From: Paenibacillus polygoni
Lineage (GTDB): Bacteria; Bacillota; Bacilli; Paenibacillales; Paenibacillaceae
Reading direction: 5' to 3'
DNA length: 64,000 nucleotides
Assembly: GCF_030263935.1 (NCBI RefSeq)
Contig: NZ_CP127162.1
Location: 2,427,501-2,491,500, forward strand
Part shown: in pieces, positions 18,653 to 27,507 of the stretch
How the letters are laid out: each line of letters opens with the position of its first letter
Numbering within the stretch: position 1 is the first letter of the stretch
Made by a program: the position numbers and the translations under genes
Notes under the pieces: model-generated
Told to the model about the DNA's origin: nothing
The model's database searches: none
What the model saw: the letters and a program-made list of their open reading frames with translations, nothing else

Positions 18653-19780
18653 GTGGCAGATCCGCTTAAAAATGTATATGATGAAGCTTTTTTACTTCAG
18701 TTAGGTCGAAAGATATCAGCTGCCTATCCTCCTTTTCAAATAGATTCTTTCCTTCAACAAGTGATGGATGAGAGCTATGAGGCAAAAGCTTTAAAAGAAC
18801 GAATCCGTACAATTACGATTGCAATGGGGACCTTTTTACCTGAACGTTATGAGGATGCGATCCAAATCTTATGTACCGTGAGCGAATCTTGCTCCGGTTT
18901 CCCCTACCTCATCATGCCGGACTTTGTGGAGGTCTTTGGTCAAGAGGAACAGCACTGGGACCTATCCATGCAGGCGTTAGAGAAATTTACTCAGCAGTCC
19001 TCTGCGGAGTTTGCAGTAAGGCCATTTATTATCCGCCATCCGGAGAAGATGATGGAACAAATGATGAAATGGTCTTTACATCCTGTTGACCATGTAAGAC
19101 GTTTAGCTAGTGAAGGATGCAGACCCAGACTGCCTTGGGGACAGGCGCTTACCTTGTTCAAACAAGATCCTGCTCCGATTCTCCCGATTCTAGAACAATT
19201 AAAAGCCGATCCTTCTCTATATGTACGTAAGAGTGTTGCGAATAACTTAAATGATATAGCCAAAGATCACCCGAATATCGTCATAGAAACGGCGCGTAAA
19301 TGGATGGGGCAACATCCCTATACGGACTGGATTGTAAGACACGGCTGCAGAACACTAATCCGTAAAGCAGAACCAGAAGTGATGGCTCTTTTCGGATATG
19401 CTGAATCAGTGGAAGGGATAGAATTAGTAACGGAGGCAGAGATTACGGCGAGTCCAGCGGCCTTACATATCGGAGAGAACGGGAATCTTAGTTATAACCT
19501 AAGGGTAAGGGAGGGTGATCCTGCGCGGCTGCGTATCGAGTATGGTATCGATTTTGTGAAGTCTAGCGGACAAGTTTCACGTAAGAAGTTTCTATTGTCT
19601 GATAAAACGGTTGCTGGAGGAACACGTATCAGCGGATCTAGAAAACATCGCTGGGCTGATCTAACAACCCGCAAGCATTATGCAGGGGTTCACCGAATCG
19701 TACTTCTCATTAATGGGAAGGAAGCAGCTTCTACGGAGGTTAATTTGAAGCCTCCTATCTCCAAAGATGAACTCATTTGA
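18653..19780 (+). CDS. alkC: AlkC-type DNA alkylation repair protein (HEAT-like)
   Basis: The 375-residue protein is built of HEAT-like helical repeats (about residues 10-260) followed by a beta-rich domain (about 270-370). This matches AlkC, a monofunctional glycosylase related to AlkD that carries a C-terminal Ig-like domain and removes N-alkylated bases such as 3-methylcytosine and 3-methyladenine. Typical stretches are HPVDHVRRLASEGCRPRLPW, RKSVANNLNDIAKDHP and WIVRHGCRTLIRK. The GTG start at 18653 has TAAGGACG about nine bases upstream. It is monocistronic, with a perfect terminator after it. Confidence 0.88.
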   Translation: MADPLKNVYDEAFLLQLGRKISAAYPPFQIDSFLQQVMDESYEAKALKERIRTITIAMGTFLPERYEDAIQILCTVSESCSGFPYLIMPDFVEVFGQEEQHWDLSMQALEKFTQQSSAEFAVRPFIIRHPEKMMEQMMKWSLHPVDHVRRLASEGCRPRLPWGQALTLFKQDPAPILPILEQLKADPSLYVRKSVANNLNDIAKDHPNIVIETARKWMGQHPYTDWIVRHGCRTLIRKAEPEVMALFGYAESVEGIELVTEAEITASPAALHIGENGNLSYNLRVREGDPARLRIEYGIDFVKSSGQVSRKKFLLSDKTVAGGTRISGSRKHRWADLTTRKHYAGVHRIVLLINGKEAASTEVNLKPPISKDELI

Positions 19781-19798
19781 AATAATAACCTGCGACTG

Positions 19799-19830
19799 AG
19801 ACTGCTCAACCTCATTGAGCAGTCTTTTTT
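19799..19830 (+). terminator. Rho-independent terminator after alkC
   Basis: AGACTGCTCAA and TTGAGCAGTCT form an 11-bp perfect stem followed by T6. Confidence 0.95.
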
Positions 19831-19889
19831 ACGTCAATTACATCAACTTGGGGTAGGTTCCGTTTGTTGAATTAGCTCTGCAGGATATG

Positions 19890-20639
19890 CTAGCTTTGTT
19901 TTTTTAGATGAAGATGAGCAAAAGGACACTTGGACTCTGCCGTCGAAGTATTATCATCGTTTAGAAAATACTGCTTCCATTCATAGTTATCCTGACTTCC
20001 GTAAGATTGGAGATCGGGGTGAATACCCACCTCATCATAAGCTTCGATTCGTTCTCTTATTTTTGTTTTGATCTGGGCAGCGGTTTGAAGATTGGAATTA
20101 AACTCGGTAAGTACCCAGCGCGGCGTTATCGCATATATAAAATACGGGAAATAGCGGCTTTGTCTGTGATCGTGTGCGGGGGTTGCGCAGTACATAAAAT
20201 ACTGTTCGCCCGCATAACAATATTCCCATACATGATGGTTCGGATCGTTTGGGATATGAGAGGGCCATTCTTCATGATCCCTGCTGCTAACTTTACTTAG
20301 GACGTCCCAGAACAATTGACGATAATCAGAGACTTGGTAGTTCTTTTGTATGTCTGGTGGAGTATCAAAAAAAGCGATTAATGAAGTGTACTTACCAAAT
20401 GATTGAGACTGCTTTCCATACATACTCAGCAGTTCAGCAAGCTCATCCGCTGCCTGATCGGACCTTGGATCACTAAGAAAACCATATCTAAAGTGATTCA
20501 GTTTAAATCCTATCGTAGCAGGTATACAAGGAAACTTATGTGTCTTATCTGTCATTTTCGATTCAAAAAGTTGAAAGGCATCTTGCTGCCATTTCCCTAG
20601 TGACAATGTGTTTAGTTTTTCCTTCTCAAACAAGAGCAT
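19890..20639 (-). CDS. YqcI/YcgG-family protein (GntA-like heme oxygenase family)
   Basis: The 249-residue soluble protein shows the YqcI/YcgG family (PF08892) layout: FPCIPATIGFKLNHFRYGFL near the N-terminus, SLIAFFDTPPD, and a His-rich NDPNHHVWEYCYAGEQYFM followed by TPAHDHRQSRYFPYF. A family member, GntA, is a heme-dependent N-hydroxylase in guanitoxin biosynthesis; others form stress-related or antibiotic pathway oxygenases. The conserved histidines are plausible heme ligands. The substrate here cannot be read. It is divergent from the next gene. Confidence 0.82.
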   Translation of the reverse strand: MLLFEKEKLNTLSLGKWQQDAFQLFESKMTDKTHKFPCIPATIGFKLNHFRYGFLSDPRSDQAADELAELLSMYGKQSQSFGKYTSLIAFFDTPPDIQKNYQVSDYRQLFWDVLSKVSSRDHEEWPSHIPNDPNHHVWEYCYAGEQYFMYCATPAHDHRQSRYFPYFIYAITPRWVLTEFNSNLQTAAQIKTKIRERIEAYDEVGIHPDLQSYGSQDNYEWKQYFLNDDNTSTAESKCPFAHLHLKKQS

Positions 20640-20733
20640 GTATGACTTCCTCCTTTGTTGCTAACGTATTAAGGAAGATCATTATGTGTGTATGTCCTAT
20701 CTATTTCGTTCTAACCATGGAAGGGATGAATAT

Positions 20734-21279
20734 ATGATCTTAACCTTCATTATTGCTTGTGAAATTGGATTTTGGATATTTGTACTGGGCGGTCTCTGCT
20801 GCAGGTATGTATTACAGAAGAAAAGACTCGGGAATATACTTCTCTTCGGCACTCCGGTCATTGATCTTGCACTGCTTGTTGCTACGGTCATTAGTCTTCA
20901 AAATGGAGCGCAAGCAACGACTGCTCATGCACTAGCTGCTGTATATATTGGAGTGTCGATTGGGCTCGGACACCGCATGATTAAATGGATGGATCAGAGG
21001 TTTATGTATTGGTTTGCCAAAGGACCAAAACCACAGAAAAAGTATGGAAAAGAACATGCGAGAGATGAAATCCGTGGCTTTGCCGCCCATTTGGTGTCAT
21101 GGATGATCGGCTGCTTGCTGCTATACGGTATGATGATCTGGATAAATAATGAGGTGAATACGGAACCTTTCCGAGAAACGGTTAAGATCTGGTCTACTAT
21201 CCTTATTATCGATCTATTAATCAGTGCAAGTTATACGCTGTGGCCCCGCCTTGAAAAGGAGAGTAAAACAAATAATTAG
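20734..21279 (+). CDS. Integral membrane protein of unknown function (YmcC-like)
   Basis: From the ATG at 20734, which has GGAAGGGATG upstream, the product is 181 residues. It has five to six hydrophobic helices, and the loop between helices 3 and 4 contains KGPKPQKKYGKEHARDEIRG. This layout recalls the B. subtilis YmcC group, but the match is from memory. An in-frame ATG at 20686 lacks a ribosome site. No role is known. It is closed by a terminator at 21304-21329. Confidence 0.7.
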   Translation: MILTFIIACEIGFWIFVLGGLCCRYVLQKKRLGNILLFGTPVIDLALLVATVISLQNGAQATTAHALAAVYIGVSIGLGHRMIKWMDQRFMYWFAKGPKPQKKYGKEHARDEIRGFAAHLVSWMIGCLLLYGMMIWINNEVNTEPFRETVKIWSTILIIDLLISASYTLWPRLEKESKTNN

Positions 21280-21303
21280 CTGAAAATGGGATGACAATGT
21301 AGG

Positions 21304-21329
21304 AGGATGCCAAGAGGCATTCTTTTTTT
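21304..21329 (+). terminator. Rho-independent terminator
   Basis: GATGCC and GGCATT arms with an AAGA loop are followed by T7. Confidence 0.85.
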
Positions 21330-21391
21330 ATTATATTGTGTTTTGATCTAAACATTATGAATGTATTTACATATAAAAATGAGGGCCTTTT

Positions 21392-21503
21392 ATGAAAAAG
21401 CGTTACTGTTCTGATCTGGAAGGGTAAAGAGTATCAGATGCAAGATCGGGCTCAGATTCCTGTTTGCCTCAAGAATATACTAGAAAAGGATGAGGATACA
21501 TGA
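21392..21503 (+). pseudogene. Frameshifted micro-ORF coupled to poxB
   Basis: An ATG at 21392 has GAGGG six bases upstream but stops after 11 codons. Removing one A from the A5 run at 21395-21399 would instead open a frame of about 37 codons (M-K-S-V-T-V-L-I-W-K-G-K-E-Y...). That frame ends in TGA at 21501-21503, overlapping the poxB start as ATGA. The layout suggests a small protein translationally coupled to poxB, broken by a homopolymer slip, or expressed by slippage. No family is recognised. Confidence 0.4.
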
Positions 21504-23227
21504 AAAAGACAATTGCTGATGCAGTAGTAGATTCTCTTATCAATGCAGGAGTGAAACGAATTTATGGAATCGTTGGCGATTCTTTGAATGCGGTACTCGA
21601 CTCCGTTCGAAGATCGGGAAAAATTGAGTGGATCCATGTACGGCATGAAGAAGTAGCTGCTTTTGCGGCAGGGGCGGATGCGGAACTAGAAGGAAGTATT
21701 GCTGTATGTGCGGGGAGCAGCGGACCTGGGAATCTCCATCTTATTAATGGACTCTATGATTGTTATCGCAATCGTGTTCCCGTACTGGCTTTGGCTGCCC
21801 ATATACCAAGTGATGAGATCGGCAGCGGGTATTTTCAGGAGACTCATCCAGAGCAAATATTCCAGGAGTGCAGTGAATTCTGCGAAGTCATTATGACAAA
21901 GAAACAAATGCCTCGAACGATTTCGATGGCGATTCAGACGGCGGTTGCGAATTCTACAGTATCTGTGGTTATTCTGCCGGGAGATATCGCGGCTCTTGAA
22001 GCAGGCGAAGATGAGGTACCCGATCAAATTTTGTATTCTACGAAACCGGTCATCCATCCTTCTGAAGAGGAACTTATGGCTCTAGCCGGCTATTTAAATG
22101 CAGGTAAAAAGGTAACTCTACTTTGCGGTGCAGGAGCGAAAGATGCTCGTGAAGAGCTCATGGAGCTTTGTAGTATTTTGAAATCCCCGATGGTAACAGC
22201 TTTACGCGGTAAGGAGTATCTAGAAGACAATAATCCATATTTTGTCGGTCTGACCGGACTCCTTGGATACTCTTCTGGTTACAAAGCAGTTATGGACTGC
22301 GATGTCCTATTCATGCTTGGCACAGACTTCCCTTATCGTCAGTTTTATCCCGAAAATGCAGCCATACTCCAAGTAGATATCGAGGCATCTCATTTAGGAA
22401 GACGCACCCCGCTTACGTACGGATTATGCGGAACGGTAAAAGATACGCTGCAAAAACTTAAGCCTTATCTCACGATAAAAGAAGATACAAAGCATCTTGA
22501 GAAGTCTGTAGAACATTATGTGAAAGATCGGAAAGAGCTCGACGGATATGCTGAGTTTAAACCGGGACATACGCCGATCCATCCTCAGTATGTAACTCGA
22601 CTAATCAATGAAATGGCTTCTGATGATGCCATATTCACTTGTGATGTCGGAACACCTACCGTTTGGGCTGCTCGTTATTTAGAGCTGCACGGTGAGCGTC
22701 GTCTATTAGGTTCATTTATTCATGGAACGATGGCAAATGCCTTGCCGCAAGCGATCGGTGCACAGGTAGCCGCTCCGGGCCGCCAAGTGATTTCACTCTC
22801 AGGGGATGGCGGGCTTTCGATGCTGCTTGGGGATTTACTCACGCTAAAACAGCATCAGCTTCCTATCAAAGTGATTGTGTATAACAATGATGCGCTTGGT
22901 TTTGTGGAACTCGAGATGAAAGCAGCGGGATATTTAGAGACGGGGACAAATCTATCTAATCCAAACTTTGCAGCTGTAGCAAATGGTCTTGGAATTGAAG
23001 GGATCAGGGTCGATAAACCAGAAGATCTTCCCGCGGCTTTAGAACGAGCGTTTATGCATAACGGTCCTGTTATTGTAGATGTGGCAGTGAATCGCCAAGA
23101 ACTGTCTATGCCGCCGAAGATTAGTTTTGAGCAAGCGCAAGGTTTCACCATATGGGCTGCTAAAGCATTACTGAATGGTGAAGGTAACAAAATCATTGAT
23201 CTTGCGAAAAGTAACCTATTAAGATAA
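21500..23227 (+). CDS. poxB: Pyruvate oxidase/quinone-dependent pyruvate dehydrogenase
   Basis: This 575-residue thiamine-diphosphate enzyme oxidatively decarboxylates pyruvate, to acetate with electrons to quinone in E. coli PoxB, or to acetyl phosphate in oxygen-dependent relatives. The N-terminal domain has YGIVGDSLNAVLDSV and the proton-relay Glu in HVRHEEVAAFAAG. The C-terminal ThDP motif is GDGGLSMLLGDLLTL...NND. Overall it matches B. subtilis YdaP and E. coli PoxB in length and order. The very C-terminal membrane-binding segment of E. coli PoxB is not evident. Its start codon overlaps the stop of a disrupted micro-ORF. A strong promoter and attenuator for the next gene follow. Confidence 0.9.
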   Translation: MKKTIADAVVDSLINAGVKRIYGIVGDSLNAVLDSVRRSGKIEWIHVRHEEVAAFAAGADAELEGSIAVCAGSSGPGNLHLINGLYDCYRNRVPVLALAAHIPSDEIGSGYFQETHPEQIFQECSEFCEVIMTKKQMPRTISMAIQTAVANSTVSVVILPGDIAALEAGEDEVPDQILYSTKPVIHPSEEELMALAGYLNAGKKVTLLCGAGAKDAREELMELCSILKSPMVTALRGKEYLEDNNPYFVGLTGLLGYSSGYKAVMDCDVLFMLGTDFPYRQFYPENAAILQVDIEASHLGRRTPLTYGLCGTVKDTLQKLKPYLTIKEDTKHLEKSVEHYVKDRKELDGYAEFKPGHTPIHPQYVTRLINEMASDDAIFTCDVGTPTVWAARYLELHGERRLLGSFIHGTMANALPQAIGAQVAAPGRQVISLSGDGGLSMLLGDLLTLKQHQLPIKVIVYNNDALGFVELEMKAAGYLETGTNLSNPNFAAVANGLGIEGIRVDKPEDLPAALERAFMHNGPVIVDVAVNRQELSMPPKISFEQAQGFTIWAAKALLNGEGNKIIDLAKSNLLR

Positions 23228-23265
23228 TTGGGAAGATAACATGGTGGACATTTCCAAAAACATAC

Positions 23266-23294
23266 TTGACTACTGGGAATAATTGGTTTAATCT
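23266..23294 (+). promoter_or_regulatory. Promoter of the arylsulfotransferase-like gene
   Basis: TTGACT (23266-23271) and TAATCT (23289-23294) are 17 bases apart. The predicted transcript starts near 23301, a few bases before a structured leader. Confidence 0.6.
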
Positions 23295-23300
23295 ATTCTC

Positions 23301-23378
23301 AATAGCGAAGCCGATTGGACAACCAAAGGCTCTACGTTTCTCTTTTCTTATGATTAGAGAAGCCTAGAGCCTTTTTTT
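23301..23378 (+). promoter_or_regulatory. Compact leader with mutually exclusive hairpin and terminator
   Basis: The early hairpin pairs AGCC (23309-23312) with GGCT (23328-23331) and TTGG (23315-23318) with CCAA (23323-23326) around ACAA. The terminator pairs AAAGGCTCTA (23325-23334) with TAGAGCCTTT (23465-type arm at 23365-23374), with an inner TTCTCT/AGAGAA, and ends in T7. The two share 23325-23331 and cannot form together, so the first can act as antiterminator. I do not recognise a known riboswitch class. A small terminated RNA of about 75 bases is the alternative. Confidence 0.55.
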
Positions 23379-23433
23379 GTATATCTGCAAAGCTTAAATA
23401 TGCTGATACATAGGACCGAGAGGAGATAGATAC

Positions 23434-24897
23434 ATGGGACACCCCACAATTTATCCGACAGGAACCACCGTTTATTTACCTAATAAAGCATGGAGTGGTT
23501 ACACGATCTTCCAAGCTGCAGATACGGGTGCTTTGCTCATTGATATGAATGGGAGAGAAGTGCGCTTATGGAAAGGGCTTAGGGGTTTCCCGAATAAACT
23601 GTTCCCGGGAGGTTATGTTCTGGGAAGTACGGCAGAGCGAGATCCAAAGTATGGATTTCAGGATGAAGCCAATTTGGTACAAGTGGATTGGGACGGTAAT
23701 GTAGTATGGAAATTCGACCATTATGAGTGGATTGAAGATCCTAGACACAGCGGGGAATGGATGGCTCGTCAGCATCATGATTATCAGCGTGAAGGAAGTT
23801 CTGTAGGATACTATGCTCCTAATCAGGAGCCGAAGATTGACTCGGGTAACACCCTCATTTTGGCCCATAAAAATGTGAACCGCCCTGAAATATCGGATAT
23901 CGAACTGCTGGATGATACCATTATTGAAGTTGATTATGAAGGTAATATCGTGTGGGAATGGTCTGTTAGTGATCATTTCGATGAACTTGGATTTGATGAG
24001 GAAGCAAAACAAGCGATTTATAAAGATCCCAACACTCGGGGATTTGGTGAACATGCGGGGGACTGGATGCATATTAACTCCGTCTCGGTTCTTGGACCTA
24101 ACAAACATTATGATGCGGGTGACCAGCGTTTTCATCCAGATAACATCATATGGGATGCTAGAGAGTCGAATATTATTGCCATTATTGATAAAACATCTGG
24201 AAAAATCGTCTGGCAGCTCGGTCCAAACTATGATACAGCAGAAACGAAGCATATTGGCTGGATTATCGGTCAACATCATGCTCATCTTGTACCCAAAGGT
24301 CTTCCTGGAGAAGGAAATATCCTTATCTTTGATAATGGGGGCTGGGGTGGTTATGGCCGGCCTGGCAAAGTATCCGCTGATGGGCTAAAAGTAGCTCGCC
24401 GTGATTACTCACGCGTCCTTGAGATTAATCGTGTTACTCTTGAGATCGAATGGCAATACACGCCTACAGAAGCAGGATTTGTTGCTCCGCTGGATTCGTA
24501 CCGATTCTATAGTCCTTATATCAGCTCTGCACAGCGTTTGCCAAATGGAAATACGCTGATTACAGAGGGAGCAGATGGGCGAATATTTGAGGTAACAAGA
24601 GATCATGAACTGGTATGGGAATATATTTCTCCTTATAAAAATAAACGCAATGCTAACATGGTATACCGTGCTTACCGAGTCCCTTATGAATGGGTACCAC
24701 AGCTTGAAATTCCAGTTCAGACGGAGATCGCCCCGATCAGTGTTGCAGATTTCCGCTTGCCTGGTGCTGCGCCAAGAGGGGCTGCCGTTACCGTTGTCAT
24801 TGAAGGAGCTATTTCTTATGATGAAGGAGCCTTTTGTGTAGCTACAACAGATGAGACGCTGCAAAAAGATACAGATATAGCGGAGGGAACAAATTAG
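23434..24897 (+). CDS. Arylsulfotransferase (ASST)-family protein
   Basis: The 487-residue protein is a repeated beta-propeller-like sequence with blades such as GNVVWKFDHYEW, GNIVWEWSVSDHF, GKIVWQLGP, LEIEWQYTP and HELVWEYISPY. Conserved histidines occur in RQHHDYQRE and IGQHHAHLVPKG. This fits aryl-sulfate sulfotransferases, which move sulfate between phenolic compounds. The well-studied enzymes are periplasmic, but no signal peptide or lipobox is visible here, so the protein looks cytosolic. The start is ATG with GAGAGGAGAT upstream. It follows the attenuator described separately. A related propeller of other function remains possible. Confidence 0.8.
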   Translation: MGHPTIYPTGTTVYLPNKAWSGYTIFQAADTGALLIDMNGREVRLWKGLRGFPNKLFPGGYVLGSTAERDPKYGFQDEANLVQVDWDGNVVWKFDHYEWIEDPRHSGEWMARQHHDYQREGSSVGYYAPNQEPKIDSGNTLILAHKNVNRPEISDIELLDDTIIEVDYEGNIVWEWSVSDHFDELGFDEEAKQAIYKDPNTRGFGEHAGDWMHINSVSVLGPNKHYDAGDQRFHPDNIIWDARESNIIAIIDKTSGKIVWQLGPNYDTAETKHIGWIIGQHHAHLVPKGLPGEGNILIFDNGGWGGYGRPGKVSADGLKVARRDYSRVLEINRVTLEIEWQYTPTEAGFVAPLDSYRFYSPYISSAQRLPNGNTLITEGADGRIFEVTRDHELVWEYISPYKNKRNANMVYRAYRVPYEWVPQLEIPVQTEIAPISVADFRLPGAAPRGAAVTVVIEGAISYDEGAFCVATTDETLQKDTDIAEGTN

Positions 24898-24992
24898 GCG
24901 AAGCGTTGTAAACGCAAGTGCTCCTTAATGATCAGTCAGTAAGATAGAATTGATGATTCGAAGCAAACCAAGGTAATAAGGTATAGACAAAG

Positions 24993-25025
24993 AAGACATA
25001 AGCTTACACGTGAGCTTATGTCTTT
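24993..25025 (+). terminator. Rho-independent terminator after the ASST gene
   Basis: AAGACATAAGCT and AGCTTATGTCTT pair around TACACGTG and end in a short T-run, about 95 bases after the stop codon. Confidence 0.8.
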
Positions 25026-25114
25026 GTTACGCGCAGGAGCAGGTGAAAGTCTGTATAAAGGGCACGTAAAGCCTGTTCGGCTGAGAGATTCATAATAAAA
25101 GATCTGCAGAAATA

Positions 25115-25161
25115 AAATAAAGCCTCTTTCTCGAAACATACTTGAGAAAGAGGCTTTATTT
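25115..25161. terminator. Bidirectional terminator before the phosphatase gene
   Basis: AAATAAAGCCTCTTTCTC pairs with GAGAAAGAGGCTTTATTT (18 bp). It is A/T-flanked on both sides and serves the minus-strand phosphatase gene. The remainder of 24898-25206 holds only this and the preceding terminator. Confidence 0.9.
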
Positions 25162-25206
25162 TAAATTTTGCCTAGTAATAAAAGATTACTCATTATCACA
25201 ATAACG

Positions 25207-27210
25207 TTAATTCATTACCTTTAACAGCTTCGCAATAAACACGGCAGCTTCTGCGCGGGTGGTTAATTGCTTAGGAGCAAAGCGATTTTGTCCCACACCG
25301 CTTATAAGTCCTGCTTTAACACCTGCTGCAACATACGGAACTGCCCATGCGGGAACAGAATCTTTATCTGTGAAGGAGAGGGAGGCATTGTTATTTACCG
25401 TCAGCCCTGCTGCACGAACCATCCATGTCGTTATTTCTGAACGATTCAGTTGTTTACTTGCTCTAAATGTACCGTCTGTATACCCGTCTACAATCCCTGC
25501 TTCTACAGCTTGAGAGATATAGGGGGATGCCCAAGAAGGTATTTGCTTCGCATCCGTAAAGGAAAGTGAACTTGTTGTTTCCTTCATTTGTAGAGCGCGG
25601 CCTAGCATCGTAATAAATTCAGCACGATTGATGTGCGCATTTGGTTTAAACGTCTCATCTTGATAGCCTTTTATATATCCTACAGTGACACCAGACTGAA
25701 TGGCACTCTCTGCCCAGTGACCAGAAATGTCTTTTAAAGAAACGACTGGCTTGGTGCTTGCGGCCGAGTCATTCTTGATGATTCCGAATTGATCTACAAT
25801 GAAAGGCTTCGCTTCATTTTTATTTTGGTCGATTTCATAGGTGACTGCAGTAAGCTTATCTCCATCAACCTTTATACCGACAAAATTCTGTACTTGGCTG
25901 CGTTTTGGTCTGTCATTTTTATCTGGATCGGGTCCGTATATCGCCGCATGATGTTCTTCAGCCTTTTCAAACAGACGATAGTAGCTGTCTCCGAGTTCTT
26001 CGCTTTTATTTTTATAATAGACCTTCGGTCCCGCTGTCGCTGGAATCATGTAGATGCTGCCGTCTGGATTCACACTGTATTCAATCGTTTCGCCATTTAA
26101 GGTTTCTGTTATTTTCTCAGGAGAGGTTGCTTTTCCTTCCGAAGTGATCGGTTTCGTACGTGCATAGATATGATCATGCCCTTGCATAACAAAATCAATA
26201 TCAAGCTCTGCCATGAGCGGAGCGATTTGGTTACGTACGCCATTAGCGCCCATAATATCCTCATCCGTTGCATGGTTAGAGGTAGTATAAGGGCCTTTAT
26301 GGATATTCACAATAATCCACCTCGCTCCCGCTTTCTTCGCAGCAGCTGCGTCCTTCTTTAACCATTCCACTTGTTCTTTAGAAAAATTAGCATATTCGGC
26401 CGAATCTTCATTTGAGTTCAGCACGATAAAATGCGCATTACTGTAATCAAAAGAGTAATATGCTCCTGTTTCTGTAGCAGAGCCGTCAGGTTCGTTAATA
26501 TGGAAGTGTTCATAAAAAGCATAGTTCTCGTCTTCATGATTCCCCGCAGAAGGAACAATCGTTGTCTGCAGCAAGCTATCTTGAGAATGACCTAAGAGCC
26601 AGTCCCACTGTTCTTCTTTTGTTCCTTTGTCTACTATATCACCGTTGTGAACGACAAACTGAGCGTCAGTAACGGTTTGAAGTGCTTTTTCAAGAGTCTC
26701 CGCTGATAAAATGGCTTCTTCTTCTGTTTTGGCTTGCGTATCCGCGATATCAATAAAAGTAAATGCACCGCTTTGAGGAGCGGTTTGGAAAATACCCGTT
26801 TTACTCCATATTCCTTGTTTCTTGTCACCTACCCGGTAGTAATACTTCGTATTTGCTTCAAGTTTTGAAGCCTCCGCTTTATGTACAAGCTCTTCTTGTG
26901 AGTTGGTGGATTCCGTAGAGGTGCCTGTAAAAGTGAGAGCTTTGTCAAAATCAGGCTCTGCCCCTGTTTTCTTGATCACCTGAACGGTACTGTCCGTAAG
27001 TTGTTTAGAAGTATACCAGGTAAACCCCTTTGAACTTGTTGTATCTCCATAAAAGGTGGTTGTTACTTTGCTGATGTGCTCATTTTGTAATGAACCTGCT
27101 TGTTCCAAAGATTCTGCGCTAGCCGGCAAGGCTGAAGGAATAGTGACCAAGCTAAGTACCAGAATAAACGATAACATAAATGCCGTTCCCTTTTTAAACA
27201 TGTTAAACAT
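25207..27210 (-). CDS. SLH-anchored purple-acid-type metallophosphatase
   Basis: From the ATG at 27210 (AGGAG eight bases upstream) the product is 667 residues; a longer in-frame start at 27261 lacks a site. Order: signal peptide ending near PASA, fibronectin-like purple-acid-phosphatase N-terminal domain (TTFYGDTTSSKGFTWYT), metallophosphoesterase domain (VVHNGDIVDKG, SAGNHEDENYAF, VNIHKGPYT, MQGHDHIYART), then three SLH repeats. The first metal motif reads DIADTQ, a variant of the usual D-x-H. It probably releases phosphate from external organic esters at the cell surface. It is transcribed divergently from the AraC regulator. Confidence 0.9.
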   Translation of the reverse strand: MFNMFKKGTAFMLSFILVLSLVTIPSALPASAESLEQAGSLQNEHISKVTTTFYGDTTSSKGFTWYTSKQLTDSTVQVIKKTGAEPDFDKALTFTGTSTESTNSQEELVHKAEASKLEANTKYYYRVGDKKQGIWSKTGIFQTAPQSGAFTFIDIADTQAKTEEEAILSAETLEKALQTVTDAQFVVHNGDIVDKGTKEEQWDWLLGHSQDSLLQTTIVPSAGNHEDENYAFYEHFHINEPDGSATETGAYYSFDYSNAHFIVLNSNEDSAEYANFSKEQVEWLKKDAAAAKKAGARWIIVNIHKGPYTTSNHATDEDIMGANGVRNQIAPLMAELDIDFVMQGHDHIYARTKPITSEGKATSPEKITETLNGETIEYSVNPDGSIYMIPATAGPKVYYKNKSEELGDSYYRLFEKAEEHHAAIYGPDPDKNDRPKRSQVQNFVGIKVDGDKLTAVTYEIDQNKNEAKPFIVDQFGIIKNDSAASTKPVVSLKDISGHWAESAIQSGVTVGYIKGYQDETFKPNAHINRAEFITMLGRALQMKETTSSLSFTDAKQIPSWASPYISQAVEAGIVDGYTDGTFRASKQLNRSEITTWMVRAAGLTVNNNASLSFTDKDSVPAWAVPYVAAGVKAGLISGVGQNRFAPKQLTTRAEAAVFIAKLLKVMN

Positions 27211-27507
27211 GAAGTACACTCCTCTGTATGATGTATATGTCAAATCCGACATGACAAGCATAACAACCGTTTGTTAATTCTAAGGCTTGAGTTATAGCGT
27301 ATTATGTTAAGTATCATCTAAAACATTAAACGAATGTAAAAATGCATATATGGGGGTGTGATCCCTTTATCTTGTCCAATTCAAAGAATCTATGGAATGA
27401 TTCGTTTATTTTTTATGACGGATGTTAGAGGGAGAAGGATAACTTTTGCATAATATAATGATGTGATGACTATCATAACAAGCGAAAACAGGAGAGGGTG
27501 GATCAGA
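27211..27507. other. Divergent intergenic region, phosphatase / AraC regulator
   Basis: These 297 bases hold the two divergent ribosome sites. On the minus strand, TTTACA and TTAATG lie 11 bases apart (near 27332-27348), with a further TTAACA downstream. They loosely resemble Pho-box half-sites, but the match is too weak to call. No other feature was seen. Confidence 0.4.

Noticed and set aside
23566..24285. 239-codon minus-strand frame
   Set aside because: It is antisense to the arylsulfotransferase-like gene and rich in Ile, Arg and Phe as expected for a shadow frame; no ribosome site.
27332..27348. Pho-box upstream of the SLH-anchored phosphatase
   Set aside because: Only loosely matching half-sites could be found; the claim needs a weight-matrix scan.
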